From assembly GCF_028372415.1 (NCBI RefSeq), contig NC_092875.1:193046372-193110371 (forward strand): 64,000 nt of DNA, given 5' to 3'. The notes under the pieces are model-generated. The model saw only the letters and a program-made list of their open reading frames with translations. It was not told where the DNA came from and searched no databases. Source of the stretch: Notamacropus eugenii. Lineage: Eukaryota; Chordata; Mammalia; Diprotodontia; Macropodidae. Position numbers and translations under genes: made by a program. Of the stretch, positions 44,225 to 55,245 are shown one piece after another (position 1 is the stretch's first letter; the number at the start of each line of letters is the position of its first letter).

Positions 44225-44335
44225 CCTAACCAAGCCTTGGTTTCCTCATGTGGAAAATAGGGATAATGATATTTGTACTACCTTTCTCCTGGGATGGTTA
44301 CAAGGAATAAGCCTTAAAGCATGACTACTATAGAA
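44225..44335 (+). repeat. MIR fragment
   Basis: TTGGTTTCCTCATGTGGAAA and 'ctgggatggttacaaggaataag' are plus-strand MIR. Confidence 0.7.
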
Positions 44336-44367
44336 TAACACGGTCTGCCAAGGACTATGGATATTTA

Positions 44368-44555
44368 GAACTGGAAACAACAGTAGAAGTCCTCAGCCCA
44401 ATTATACATTATAATTATATTAAAATTATACATTATATAGAGGAAGAAACTGAGGCACAGCAAGGTTAAGTGACCTGCCATGGGTCAAATGGAGGAAGAG
44501 TTGGGACTCAAAGCTAGGTCATCTACATGCACTGCATCATATCACCTCCCTGTAA
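44368..44555 (-). repeat. MIR-family SINE
   Basis: 'gaagaaactgaggcacagcaagg', TTAAGTGACCTGCCATGGGT and 'gggactcaaagctaggtcatc' are minus-strand MIR, interrupted by an AT-rich repeat at 44402-44440. Confidence 0.8.
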
Positions 44556-44624
44556 TGTGGGCTGTTCCCGCAGCCAACATGGCACACTCTTTTTCTGAAA
44601 AGTCTCCTTATCCAGAAAAAGCAT

Positions 44625-44795
44625 CAAACAGTGATAATGACAATCACTGACATCTGTTTGGTGCTTTTAGGTTTGCAAAGTGCTTTATACTTTTACGTCA
44701 TTTGAGGCTGACAACAATCCTGTAAGTACTATAGGGGATTTTTATTCCCATTTGACAGATGAGAAAAATGAGGTTCAGAGCAGAGGGAGTGACAA
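44625..44795 (-). repeat. MIR-family SINE
   Basis: GGTTTGCAAAGTGCTTTATA, 'ctgacaacaatcctgtaag' and 'tttgacagatgagaaaaatgagg' are minus-strand MIR. Confidence 0.8.
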
Positions 44796-44844
44796 TATCA
44801 AAAGTTGTAAAGAAGTTAAGTAGAATGAAGAAAGATCACTGGAG
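44796..44844 (-). repeat. L2 LINE fragment, left of the LTR
   Basis: 'atcaaaagttgtaaagaag' and 'aagtagaatgaag' match reverse L2 RT-region words. The L2 appears to resume after the LTR at about 45290. Confidence 0.55.
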
Positions 44845-45269
44845 TTAACAGTTGGGATATTGTTTACGTAGATAGTAGTTTCCAGTTGAGGGGGTTGTAC
44901 CAGCAAGGACCACGACATACACAGGAGGTTTCCAGCTGCCTGACTATAAGCAATACAGATCCAACTGTCTGACCATACATACATAGTTACCAGACAAAGA
45001 AGCACCAACATCTGGGTTTTCAAAGCCAGGGGGGCTCCTTAGTGGCTGCCCAGAGTCTCATCTGGCTAAACAAACACTTCCAAGCAGTAAGCCCCAAAGT
45101 AAAACCTTACCTCAGAGTATTTATACATTTTTCAGAGCCAGAGGTCATCACAATCCTTGATAACCAATTAACAAAAGGTGTGGGCCTCCCCTAATCAAGC
45201 TTCCCTTAATGGACAGGCCCATTAATGGGTGGGAAAGATCTTTAATCTCATTAGCATTACAGGGGTACA
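44845..45269 (-). mobile_element. Probable solo LTR of an endogenous retrovirus, inserted in L2
   Basis: Reverse complemented, the block begins TGTACCCCTGTAATGCTAAT, contains a promoter-like TGTATAAATACTCTGAGG (TATA box) about 160 bases in, and shares AAAGATCTTTCCCA with the LTR-like block at 41162-41613. LTRs carry the retroviral promoter and polyadenylation site. No internal viral genes adjoin it. The left limit is approximate. Confidence 0.6.
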
Positions 45270-45289
45270 GCCAGACATCAGAATATGAA

Positions 45290-46130
45290 TCTGAAAAGTA
45301 AGATCTGTAGGCAAGCTTTCCTAAAAGACTTGAAAAGATAAAGGATGAATAGGATAATAGCTTGAGGAGAAATCAGTGCCAAGGGAAGGATTAAAATGGG
45401 ACTGTTTGAAGAAGGAGAAGAAGGTATGGAAGAGCATCCTTAATATGACAGAAAGTTAATAAGGAATAATTAAATGGTTGCCATGCCATAATGAGGGCTC
45501 AATTGAGAATGACATAGCATGCATTTGAATAAGACCAGTTAGCATGGCTGTGTCCAAGAATGTTCAACAGTATATTAATAGAGTAAATTAGAAGTAAACT
45601 AGAACTGGATTTTTAGCAGGACATAACTGGGAAAGGACAAAGGGACATAGGTTTCAAGTATATTTGGTCATGTATGATTAAACTGGTCAACCACACTGTC
45701 AAGGCTGTGAAGAAGGAAAGTTAAGCCAAAGAAGAGCATATGGACTTAAAGAGGCAGAAGCAAAGGGAGAAAAGCTCACAGGGAGGAAAAAGAATAATTA
45801 TGAGAAGTGAGATAAAGAGACAGATTGAAAGATAGGAGGTAAGAGATTGTGGGTAGCAAGAGGAACTTCATGGTTCTAGGTTATGGAAATGGAATGCTTA
45901 GGTAGCAAAAATATCAATATAACCACCCCTTGGAGCGACTGATGTGAAATGAAGATGGACGACATAGGAAGATTTGAGGTTAATGAATTATGAAGTCAGG
46001 GTGTTCAGTGGTACAGCAGTGTGATCATTAAAGTCCCCAGCATTGAGGGTAGGTAAAGAGCATGACATCAAGCCCAACTGCTAAACTCTTTTGGAAGGAA
46101 AGGAAAGGAGAAATGTGGTTGGGATAGGTG
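45290..46130 (-). repeat. L2 LINE, 5'-side ORF2 region, decayed
   Basis: 'aggataatagcttgaggagaaatc' and 'attaaagtccccagcattgaggg' are reverse L2 words also seen near 28.7-29.1 kb. No frame survives. Confidence 0.55.
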
Positions 46131-46146
46131 ACAAAGATAAACAGAC

Positions 46147-46522
46147 AAAGGTTCCCAAACGTACTGCCCCCTTTTCAAAAAAGAAATTACTCAGCACCCC
46201 TGGAAATCTACTTTTGTTAAGCCTTTTACAGTTTTTTTTTCAAAATTTTCATCATTTCAATACATACATATATGTGTATGTATTTTAAATGATGCATTTT
46301 AAATTTAATAATTTATTGTAAATTTGTGGGGGTTTTCTGCAACAGATAAAACATATACAAATGGTTTTTCAAAATTTTCTTTTCTTCTTTTCTTATGCTT
46401 CCACCATCCCCTTATTTTTATTCAACACCCCCCCGCAATTGCACCCAAGGCTCCTACCCACCACCCTGGATCCTTCCAGAGCCCCGCTAGGGAACAGTAT
46501 CACCCATTTTGTGAACCTGTGG
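46147..46522. mobile_element. hAT DNA transposon fossil
   Basis: Left AAAGGTTCCCAAACGTACTG and the reverse of the right end ACAGGTTCACAAAATGGGTG form imperfect inverted repeats of the CAGGGGTTCTCAAAC hAT type. Near the ends are 'gcccccttttcaaaaaag' and 'ctagggaacagtatcaccc'. No transposase. Confidence 0.6.
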
Positions 46523-46639
46523 ACTAAATCTTGAAGGAGAAAACTTGTTGAGGAATGATGGTAAGGGGAGTGGAAGTGAGGAGTGAGAAGGCGACCTATT
46601 TCTCCTATTGGCCAAGAATTCAGGCATCGTATTCAGTAT

Positions 46640-46830
46640 AACTGGCTGCTAGGCGGCACAGTGCATGTGCTGACTGTGGAGTCAAGAAGCCCTGAATTTC
46701 AACGCTGCCTCAGTCACTTCCTAGTTGTGTGGCTCAGGACAAATCGTTTAACCTCTGTCTGCCTCAACTTCTTCATCTAGAAAAGCGAAAATAATAGAAC
46801 CTATTAGGTTGTCTTCTCAGGGTTGTCTTC
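46640..46830 (+). repeat. MIR/tRNA-type SINE
   Basis: 'ggctgctaggcggcacagtgc', GTGGAGTCAAGAAGCCCTGA and 'cctctgtctgcctcaacttc' follow SINE order. Confidence 0.75.
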
Positions 46831-46846
46831 CTTTCACTCATCCTGT

Positions 46847-46870
46847 ATTGAATTGAATTGAATTGAATTA
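46847..46870. repeat. (AATTG)n short tandem repeat
   Basis: Between four and five ATTGA units. Confidence 0.9.
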
Positions 46871-46977
46871 GAAAGAAAAAAATCATAAAAACATACACAA
46901 GTCAAAAATACCAATTCCCACATTGATCATATCAGATAATTTAGGTCTCATTCTGCATTTTAAGTCTAGCACCACTT

Positions 46978-47232
46978 CGGCAGCTAGATGCTACAATACA
47001 TAGAGTGCCAGGCCTGGAGTCAAGAGGACTTCAGTTCAAATCTGGCCTGAGACGCTTACTAGCTGTGTGACCCTGGGCAAGTCACTCAATCCAGTTTGCC
47101 TTGGTTTCCTCATTTGTAAAAATGAGATGGAGAAAGAAATGGCAAACCACTGTGGTATCCCTGCCAGGAGACCCCCAAAAGGAGTCATGAAGAGTCAGAT
47201 GTGACTGAAAATTTACTTAACAACAATTACAA
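46978..47232 (+). repeat. tRNA-derived SINE (tail type A)
   Basis: GGCAGCTAGATGCTACAATA, CTAGCTGTGTGACCCTGGGC, 'gagaaagaaatggcaaaccac' and 'agtcagatgtgactgaaaa' make a near full-length copy. Confidence 0.9.
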
Positions 47233-47279
47233 CAATCTGGCAGGAAGTAGGCAGAGTGACTTGTTGCTTCTCTGGAATA

Positions 47280-47425
47280 GTAATTTGTCATCACATTAAT
47301 CATATTTCAAAACTCTTTCAAGGTTATTTTACTCTATAATGTTATTGTCATCATAGAAATTGTTCTTTTAGCTCTGCTCACTTCACTCTGCATCCATTCA
47401 TAGGGATCATATGAGCTTCCTTTGA
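47280..47425 (-). mobile_element. L1 3' UTR fragment, antisense
   Basis: GCTCACTTCACTCTGCATCC and neighbouring words match the reverse L1 3' region found again at 57420-57520. Confidence 0.55.
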
Positions 47426-47439
47426 AACCCTTCATTTAT

Positions 47440-48105
47440 TATTGTTAAATTACTTTATATTTATTTCATTAAATATTTCCCAATTACCTATTTTAACAGT
47501 CATTTTTTAAAAAATGTTGAGTTTCAAATTCCCTACTTCCTTCCCAATCCTCTCACTTCCTTGAGAAGGCAAATAATTAGATGTCAATTATGTATATGAA
47601 GTCGTGTAAAACATTTATATATTAGCCATGTTGCACAAGCCAACGCAAACAAAACAATACAATAATAATAAAGACTTTTCTAAGTGTGCTTCAGTCTGTG
47701 GTCAGAGCTCATCAGCTCTCACTCTCTCTGGAGGTAGGTAACATTTTTCACCCTGGGTTCTAGGAATTGTCTTGGTTCATTTTCTTGATTAGAGCTGGCA
47801 AGTCTTTCACAGTTATCATCCTCATGATACTTCCGTTATTGTATAAATATTTTCCTGCTTCTGTTCACTTTACTTTATATAAGTTAATATGTCTTTCCAG
47901 GTTCTTCTGAAATCTACCTGTTCATTATTTCTTATTGCACAATAGAATTACATTAGATTCATATGCCACAATTTGTTTAAGTTATTCCCCACTTGATGGG
48001 CATCTCCTCAATCTCCAGTTCTTTGTCACCACAAAAGGAGCTGCTGTTAATATTTTTGCACAAATCGGTCCTTTTCCCTTTTCTTGGATCTCTTTGGGAC
48101 ACAGA
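47440..48105 (-). mobile_element. L1 LINE 3' UTR and ORF2 end, antisense (split)
   Basis: 'catttcttattgcacaatagaa'-type sequence, GCCACAATTTGTTTAAGTTA, 'tccccacttgatgggcatctcc' and CTTTGTCACCACAAAAGGAG match reverse L1. The read breaks at 'gggacacaga' and resumes at 48886. Confidence 0.85.
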
Positions 48106-48880
48106 TGAGGAGGCTGAGGGGATTAGAGTAGCCAGTGGTTAATTGTGAGAATTAAGTGAACCACACTGACTCCATGTCATGACTCAATTCTGGGGTTAGC
48201 TCAGTTCCCTTTCTATTCAGTTATAGATCTAGTCCAATTTCCCTCTTGTGAGAAAACTTCATTCAGTTGTGGGATTTGGAAGAAAACTTTATTACATTAA
48301 TTGAACCTAGCCCTTGCATGACTGAGAAACTGAAGGACCTCTTCCTACTGCTTAGAGACCCTTAACCAAGGACCTAGGTTATGCTGACCAGAAACCCAAT
48401 CAGATTTTACGATTGATACAAGGAATTTTCTCACAATTACACATCTCAAGGAAGTGATGTATCTTATCTGAAAACTGGCCCCACACTGATCAGTCATTAT
48501 TGTTTCATGTTCCTTTCATTGTTCACAGACACTTGCAGGAGCCAGTGCAAGTGGGACAGTTCTTCTTCTGATTTTAAAGAATTGGATTTGTTTGCTCTCA
48601 TACCCCCAATCTGGAAAGTCCTTAATCTTTCCTGCAAATAAAAATCAGATTACCTAATTTTTTATCCTAATTAATTGTTTCCTTTTAATTAATTGGTCTT
48701 ATTTAATTAAATATTTTATATACCAAAGTCTATCTCCTCCTATATTTGGGGTTGAGCCATAAGCTAAGGAAGGGACTTGGTCCCAATTTTTTAGGCAATT
48801 GGTATGCATTATTTAATAAATTAAAACACTTGGAAGCTCAAACCTTTGTTTCCTCAGTCATTTAATCTTTCCCTGGCCAC
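48106..48880 (+). mobile_element. ~775-bp insertion inside L1, probable solo LTR
   Basis: The inserted block starts with TG and has AATAAA at 48637-48642 after a pyrimidine-rich 'ctttcctgc'. A short ACACA repeat lies at both junctions (48099-48103 and 48879-48883), as expected for a 4-6-bp retroviral target duplication. It does not match the other two LTR-like blocks. The strand is inferred from the AATAAA alone. Confidence 0.5.
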
Positions 48881-48885
48881 ACAAG

Positions 48886-50120
48886 GCCAGTAGTGTTATT
48901 ACTGGGTCAAAGGGTATGCACAGTTTTACAGCCCTTTGAGTATAGTTCCAAATCATTCTTCAAAAGAGTTGGAATAGTTCATTATTCTACCAACAGTACA
49001 TTACTGTCCCAGTGTTCCACGTCCCTTCCAGTATTTGTCATTATCTTTTTCTGCCATGTTAACCAATCTGATAGGTGTGAGGTGGCATCTCAGAGTTCTT
49101 TTAATTTACATTTCTGTAATCAGTAGTGATTTAGAACATTTTTATGTGATTATTGACAACTTTGATTTCTTATTCTGAAAACTGCTGTTCATATGCTTTG
49201 ACTATTCCATTTATCAATTGAGGAATAGCTCTTTTATAAATTTTAACTCAATTCCCTATGTATGTAAGAAATGAGGCCTTTATCAGAAAAACTTGTTACA
49301 AATTATTTCCCAGTTTCCTATTTTTATTTTAATTTGACTGCACAGGTTTTGTTTGAGCAAAAGCTTTTTAATTTCATGTAATCAGAATGATCTATTTTAT
49401 TTCCTATACTCTCTTCTAGCTCTTGTGTGGATATAAATTCTTCCCTTATCCATAGATCTGACTGGTACATTTCTCCATGTTCCCTTAATTTACTCCTGAT
49501 AGGCACCTTTTATGTCTAAATCATTTATTCATTTGGACCTTATCTTGGTACACAGTGTGAGATGTTGGTCTGTGTCTAGTTTCTGTCAATCTGATTTCCA
49601 ATTTTCCCAGCAATTTTTATCAAATGTTGAGTTTTTGCCCCAAAAACTTAGATCTTTGAATTTATCAAATTCTGTTACTTTTTATCTATATTTATTTACA
49701 GTTATGTTTATTATCATGTATTGTGTCCCTAATCTATTCCACTGATGAACCATTCTGTTTCTTAGTCAATAGCAGATTGTTTTGATGATTACTACTGTGT
49801 AACATAGTTTGAAATCTGGTACTGCTAGGCCACCTTCCTTAACATTTTTTTCATTGATTCTCTTGATATTCTCGGCCTTTTGTTCTTCCAGATGAATTTT
49901 GTTACTATTTTTCTAGCTCTGTATTCTTGGTACTTTTGTTTGATCTGGCATTGAATAAGAAAATTAACTTATGTAGGATTGTCATTTTTATTATGTTGGC
50001 TCAGCCTACTCATGAGCAATTAATATTTCTCCAATTATTTAGATGTCTTCATTTGTGTAAAAAGTGTTTTGCAATTATATTCCTGAGAGGTGATTTGTTT
50101 GACTTAGTCCAGTAATTTAT
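48886..50120 (-). mobile_element. L1 LINE ORF2 C-terminal region, antisense (continuation)
   Basis: 'gtgttattactgggtcaaaggg' and 'ctgataggtgtgaggtggcatc' are reverse L1. The minus-strand frame 49324-49506 encodes IGNKIDHSDYMKLKSFCSNK, typical of the L1 ORF2 C-terminal domain. Stops elsewhere make it inactive, and the copy is 5' truncated near 50120. Confidence 0.85.
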
Positions 50121-50991
50121 CAATCCATCACCCAAGACACATGTGGTACCAGGAAGGGAGTAACTCACTCATCAGTTGCACCTAGAGGGGAATTTGGTGG
50201 GGCAAATGTTTGGTAGTCATCACTTTCACATTGAGTACACTCTTCCCAGGGATGTACTGGATGTGTAGCAGGGAGAGTGTGCCCAGGTTTGAGAGGATGT
50301 TGTAGTACATCAGTCTTTGCTATATCCACTCAGTAAACATTCCTTTGTAAAAACTAACTTGTGCAGGTGGAGTAAAGTGAGAAGAAGTATAGTTTAGCTT
50401 TCCTCATCATAATTCTTCCACGGAGATTTAGAAATTTCACCGGGCTGAATTCTGATCAGGGAAATGAGGGAAAATCACAGTAAGTCATTTTTCCAATTCA
50501 GAATAGATTAGGGAGAAAGACAGAAAGGTATGTGGAATCTGGGGATGGGGTCTGGCCAAGAGCATAGACCATTCCAGGGCCAAAGTACTGTAAATGAGTC
50601 CAAACTAGGCATCAGGGCAGGAAGCACCAGAACAGGAATAGATAACAGGATTCCTAAAGGAGCTCAAAGTGTCAACTGGCAGCTCTGTCTGCTTCCTACC
50701 TGGTTCTGGGTCACAGATCTCTGGGAAGAAAGGAAGAGACCTGTACCTAGAGATGGTAGAGAGTACTCTAACTGTGGACTGAGCAAAGAACAAGTTCAGG
50801 AACACAAAAACAAGTTCAGGATCATCCTTAGTAGAATAACCAGGTCAGGAATCCCAAACCACAAATCTTGCAGGTCCCCATTTTGAACTGGAAAAGCAGC
50901 AGAGGAATGTAAGAAGACAGAAGCTGAACCTAGATATTCCCCCTATAAATATGCAAATCCCAGTCCTGACATAAAGTCCAAAGTGAAAGAG
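50121..50991. other. No gene or named repeat
   Basis: Unique-looking. A partly duplicated 'caagttcaggaacacaaaaacaagttcagga' lies near 50791-50822. A 118-codon frame (50530-50886) has no recognised domain. Confidence 0.3.
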
Positions 50992-51006
50992 TAGGCCAGG
51001 AGAATA

Positions 51007-51311
51007 GGTTTTGTGTGTTCGTCCTTCATTGCTGAAGAAGACCATGCCATCAGAGAAATAATGACATGACTTGCACTTGACTTTGTTGTGAGTGAGGGAG
51101 AGCTGTGCAGGTCACCAGCCTCACTTCTCCTCCAGAGCCATCTGAATGCAGTGACCAGATATTCATCAGGACAACTGGATGAGGCAGTTGGTTAAGTGGC
51201 TTGCCCAAGATCATAAGCTAGTGAGTATCAAGTGTCTGAGGTGAGATGTGAACTCGGGTCTTCCTGACTCCTGCACTGGTGCTCTATCCAGTGCGCCACC
51301 TAGCTGCCCCA
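51007..51311 (-). repeat. tRNA-derived SINE (tail type B) with perfect 15-bp TSD
   Basis: In reverse the block has the type B tail (CACTTGACTTTGTTGTGAGT, AGATATTCATCAGGACAACT) and a head ending GTGCGCCACCTAGCTGCCCC. It is bounded by identical 15-mers TAGGCCAGGAGAATA at 50992-51006 and 51312-51326. This is the best-preserved SINE insertion in the window. Confidence 0.97.
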
Positions 51312-52060
51312 TAGGCCAGGAGAATAAGCAAACCAAAAAGGAATTTCAGTATAAAAAGCTACTATGAGGGGGTAGTGGAGTCAAGATAGCAGAGTAAAAA
51401 GATGCATATACTCTAGCTCTTCCACAAAATACCTGTAAAAAATGACTCTAAACAAATTCTAGAGCAGCAAAAGCCACAGAATGACAGAGTGAAAGAAATT
51501 TCCAGACAAAGGTAACTTGGAAGGCCAAAAGGAAAGGTCTATCCCATGGGACACTGAGCAGAGTAGAGCCCAGGCCTGGCCATGCAGCATGGGGAGCAAC
51601 AGGACCTGAACAGGTCTCCCAGGCAGAATCCCCAGCAGGGAGGGTCCCAGATCCCTCAACCCACAAGCAACAAAGTTTCAAAGGTCAGTGTGGGAGGGCT
51701 TTCCCAGGTGGGTGAGAGGGGAGGGGGGGTCCCCTCAGCACTGGTCCCAGACAGTGACAGAGGCAGCAGCAGCAGTGGGCAGCAGGCAGCTACAGTGGCC
51801 ATGGAAGCAGCCCGGGTCCATTGTCCAAGTCACTCAGCTTAAAGCCCCTGGGGAAATTCAGCAGCTGATCTGAATCTCAGCTCTGAGCACAGTCCTGGGG
51901 GCAGGAGGAACACTAGGACCCTCCTCTTGACAAAGGATTCAGAAGTCAAGTAACTGGCTGGGAAAATGCCCAAAAAAGGGGAAAAAATAAGACCATAGAA
52001 GGTTACTTTCTTGGTGAATAGGTATCTCCTTCCATCCTTTCAGATGAGGAAGAACAATGC

Positions 52061-52750
52061 ATGCTGTCAGAAGAAGTCAAGGCCTTCAATATCTCCAAAA
52101 TGAGTATGAAATGGGCTCAGGCCATAAAAGAGCTTGAAAAGCAAGTCAGCAGCTTGCTAAAGGAGAACCAAAAAAATGCTGAGGAAAATAACACCTCTAA
52201 AAATAGGCTAACTCAATTGGAAAAAGAGGTCCAAAAAGCCAATGAGGAGAAGAAGGCTTTAATAAGCAGAATTAGCCAAATGGAAAAGGAGGTTCAAAAG
52301 CTCACTGAACAAAATAGTTCTTTAAAAATGAGAGTGGAGTTCAGGGAAGATAATGACTATACGATAAGCCACGAAGTCACAAAATAAAACCAAAAGATTG
52401 AAAAAATAGAATATAATGTGAAACAACTCACTGGAAAAATAACTGAACTGGAAAATAGATCCAGGAGAGACAATTTAAAAATTATGGGACTACCTGAAAG
52501 CCATGATCAAAAAAAGAGCCTAGACATTATCTTTCATGAAATTATCAAGGAAAACTGCTCTGATATTCTAGAACCAGAAGGCAAAAATAAATATTGAAAG
52601 AATCCATCAATCACCTCCTGAAAGAGACCTGAAAAGAGAAACTCCTAGGAATATTGTGGCCAAATTCCAGAGTTCCCAGGTCAACGAGAAAATATTACAA
52701 GCAGCCAGAAAGAAACAATCCAAATATTGTGAAAACACAATCAGGATAAC
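52061..52750 (+). pseudogene. HAL1/L1 ORF1p relic (coiled coil + RRM + CTD)
   Basis: ORF1p is an RNA-binding trimeric chaperone packaged with LINE RNA. The open part 52061-52387 (108 codons) is a strong coiled coil with heptads such as LEKQVSSLLKENQKN and ISQMEKEVQKLTEQN. After a stop the RRM start RSRRDNLKIMGLPES is readable near 52458, and the C-terminal domain (ERDLKRETPRNIVAKFQSSQ, then an AARKK motif) near 52620-52710. A true start may be the upstream MRKNNACCQKK at 52044 in another frame. Several stops and frameshifts make it non-functional. Confidence 0.8.
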
Positions 52751-53111
52751 ACAGGACTTAACAATTTCTACATAAGGGATCCAATGGCTTGGAATATGAT
52801 ATGCCAGAGATCAAAGGAGATAAAATTAAAACCATCAAACCAGAAAAACTGAGTATAATACTTCAGGGGGAAAATGGAACTTCAATGAAATAGAGGAATT
52901 GCAAGCATTTTTGCTGAAAAGACCAGAATTGAATGGAAAATTTGACTTTCATATACAAGAATCAGGAGAAGCATGAAAAGGTAAATGAAAGAAAAACTAT
53001 AAGGGACTTATTAAAGTTGAACTGTTTATGTTCCTACATGGAAAATGATTTTTGGAACTCATGAGTTCTTTCTCAGTATTAGGATACTTGGAGGGGGAAA
53101 AAAACATATAT

Positions 53112-53125
53112 ATGTGTGTGTGTGC

Positions 53126-53169
<44 letters not shown>
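53112..53169. repeat. (TG)n microsatellite
   Basis: About 28 TG units with two CG interruptions near the start, inside HAL1. Confidence 0.97.
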
Positions 53170-53173
<4 letters not shown>

Positions 53174-54026
53174 CATATATAGAAAGAGACAGAGGAGACG
53201 GACAGAGATAGAGAACACAGGGTGAGCTGAATATGAAGGGATGCTATCTAAAAAATTAAATTGTGTTGAGAGGAATGTATTAGGAGAAAGAGAAAAGGAG
53301 AGATAGAATGTAGGAAATCATTTCACATAAAAGAGGCAAGAAAGAGCTTTTACAATGAAGGGGAAAAAGGGGAAGATGAGAGGAAATAAGTGAGCCTTCC
53401 TTTCACTGGATTTGGCTTCAGGAGGGAATAATAAACACACTCAATTGTATTTATCTTACCCTAGAGAAAGCATGGGGGAAGAGGATAAAAGAAGGGATGG
53501 CAGATTGGGGGAAGGGGTAATCAGAAGTAAACACTTTGGTAGAGGGAAAAGACAAAGGAGATAATAGAATCAATGGAGGGTAGGACAGGATAGAAAGAAA
53601 TATAATTAGTCTTTCACAACATGACTTTATAGAAGTGTTTTACATGACTACACATGTATAATCTATATCAAATTGTTTGCCTTCTCAATGATGGTGGATG
53701 GGGAGGGGGAAAGGAGAAAATGTTGAACTCAAAGCTTTAAAAATGAATGTTAAAAATTGTTTTTACATGCAACTAGGAAATAAGATAAATAGACAATGTA
53801 GTATAGAAATATATCTTGCCCTATAGGGAAATAGAAAGGAAAAGGATGGGGAGGGGGGTGATAGAAGGGAGGGAAGATTGGAGGAAAAGGTAATCAGAAT
53901 ACACACTGTCCTGGTGTCAGAGAGGAGGGAGATAGAAATTTTAAAATTCAAAATTTTGTGGAAGTAAATGTTGAAAACTGAAAATAAATAAATTTTAAAA
54001 TTAAAAAATGAAATAAAATAAAATAA

Positions 54027-54668
54027 GAGGCTGGAACAAAATCTGTTATGCTTTAACTAAAGTGAAAAAAAAAAAGCAGAGGTAGTAATTGTGATCTTAG
54101 ACAAAACAATAGCAAAAATGGACCTAAAGTTAGAAACAGGGAAATGACTTTTTGTTGAAAAGTACTATACATGGTTAATTAATATGAATACCCAATATAT
54201 ATGCACTAAATGGTATAATATCTAAATTCTTTAAAGAAATGTTACATGAGTTACAGGAGGAAACAGATAGTAAAACTACAATAGTAGGGGACCTCATTTC
54301 ATCTCTCTCATACTTAGACAAAGCTAACCAAGAAAAGAAGGAATGAATAGAACTTTAGAAAAATTAGGTATAATAAACCTCTGGAGAACAAGGAATGGGA
54401 ATAGAAAAGAGTATACTTGTTTTTTCAGCTCTGCATAACTTCAAAAAACATTGACCACATATGAAGGCATAAAAACTCACAAACTTGTAGTGGTTTGCAT
54501 AAATTCAGAAAAGCACAAATGAGAAATGCATGTTTACTAATTATAATACTATAAAAGTTATATTCTATAAAGGGACTTTGAAGCAAAGACTAAAAACAAA
54601 ATCATTTAATCTTAAAGAATACAAGGGTCAAGAAACAAATCATGGAAACAATCCATAATTTCATTTCA
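54027..54668 (+). mobile_element. L1 ORF2 endonuclease-side fragment
   Basis: GCAGAGGTAGTAATTGTGAT, 'gttacaggaggaaacagatag' and 'agaaacaaatcatggaaac' follow L1 ORF2 before the RT domain. Stops in all frames. Confidence 0.7.
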
Positions 54669-55020
54669 AATAATGTCTGTAAAAAGTGATCTTTTGTTTT
54701 TCTTTACCTATGCTTATTCTTTCTTTTTCTTTTCTTATTGCTATTGTTAGAATTTCTAGCACTGTATTGAATTGTAATGGTGATAATGGATATCCTTACT
54801 TTACCCTTGATCTTATTGGAAAAGACTTTAGCTTACATTCATCACAGATAATGTTGGTTCTTTGTTTTAGGTAGCTACTGTGTATCATTTTAAAGAAAAC
54901 CTTGTTGATTTCTATTCTTTCTAGTGTTGTTTTGTAAAAAACAAAACAAAACAAAAAAACCAAAAAGGAATGGATGTTGTACTTGGTCAAAAGCTTTTTC
55001 TCCATCTATTGATATTATCA
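54669..55020 (-). mobile_element. L1 ORF2 reverse-transcriptase block, inverted
   Basis: On the minus strand the frames encode IISIDGEKAFDQVQHPFL, TLERIEINKVFFKMIHSSYL and GYPLSPLQFNTVLEI, which are consecutive L1 RT motifs (motif A, the following helix and motif B). The block lies between plus-strand L1 pieces and is in the opposite orientation. Frameshifts break it. Confidence 0.85.
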
Positions 55021-55023
55021 AAG

Positions 55024-55245
55024 AGACAGCTAGCTGGTGATGCAATGGATAAAGAACTGTAACTGGAGTCAGGAAGATGTAAGTTTGCATCTGGCCTCAA
55101 ATGTTTATTAACTGTGTGACCCTGGGCAAATCAATTAATCTCTGTCTCAGTTTCTTCATCTGTGAAATGAAGATAATAGCACCTAACTCCCAGAGTTGCT
55201 ATGTAGATTAAATAAGATGTTATCTGTAAAAAGGATTTACTTTAC
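55024..55245 (+). repeat. MIR/tRNA-type SINE inserted in L1
   Basis: GACAGCTAGCTGGTGATGCA, GTGTGACCCTGGGCAAATCA, TCATCTGTGAAATGAAGATA and 'agagttgctatgtagattaaat' follow SINE order. Confidence 0.85.

Larger units (their letters stand above)
51367..54025 (+). mobile_element. HAL1-type half-LINE (ORF1 only)
   Basis: It starts with an L1-like 5' end (AGTGGAGTCAAGATAGCAGA), contains an L1 ORF1 relic and then, instead of ORF2, a G/A-rich 3' region (ACATGCAACTAGGAAATAAG, 'agaagggagggaagattgg') ending in an A-rich AAATAAATAAATTTTAAAAT tail. HAL1 elements are L1 derivatives that lost ORF2 and depend on L1 reverse transcriptase. A (TG)n run interrupts it at 53112. No clear target duplication; it abuts an L1 ORF2 fragment. 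Confidence 0.7.

Noticed and set aside
41162..45269. A single provirus bounded by two LTRs
   Set aside because: The interval contains L2, RTE, L1 and MIR sequence and no gag, pol or env.
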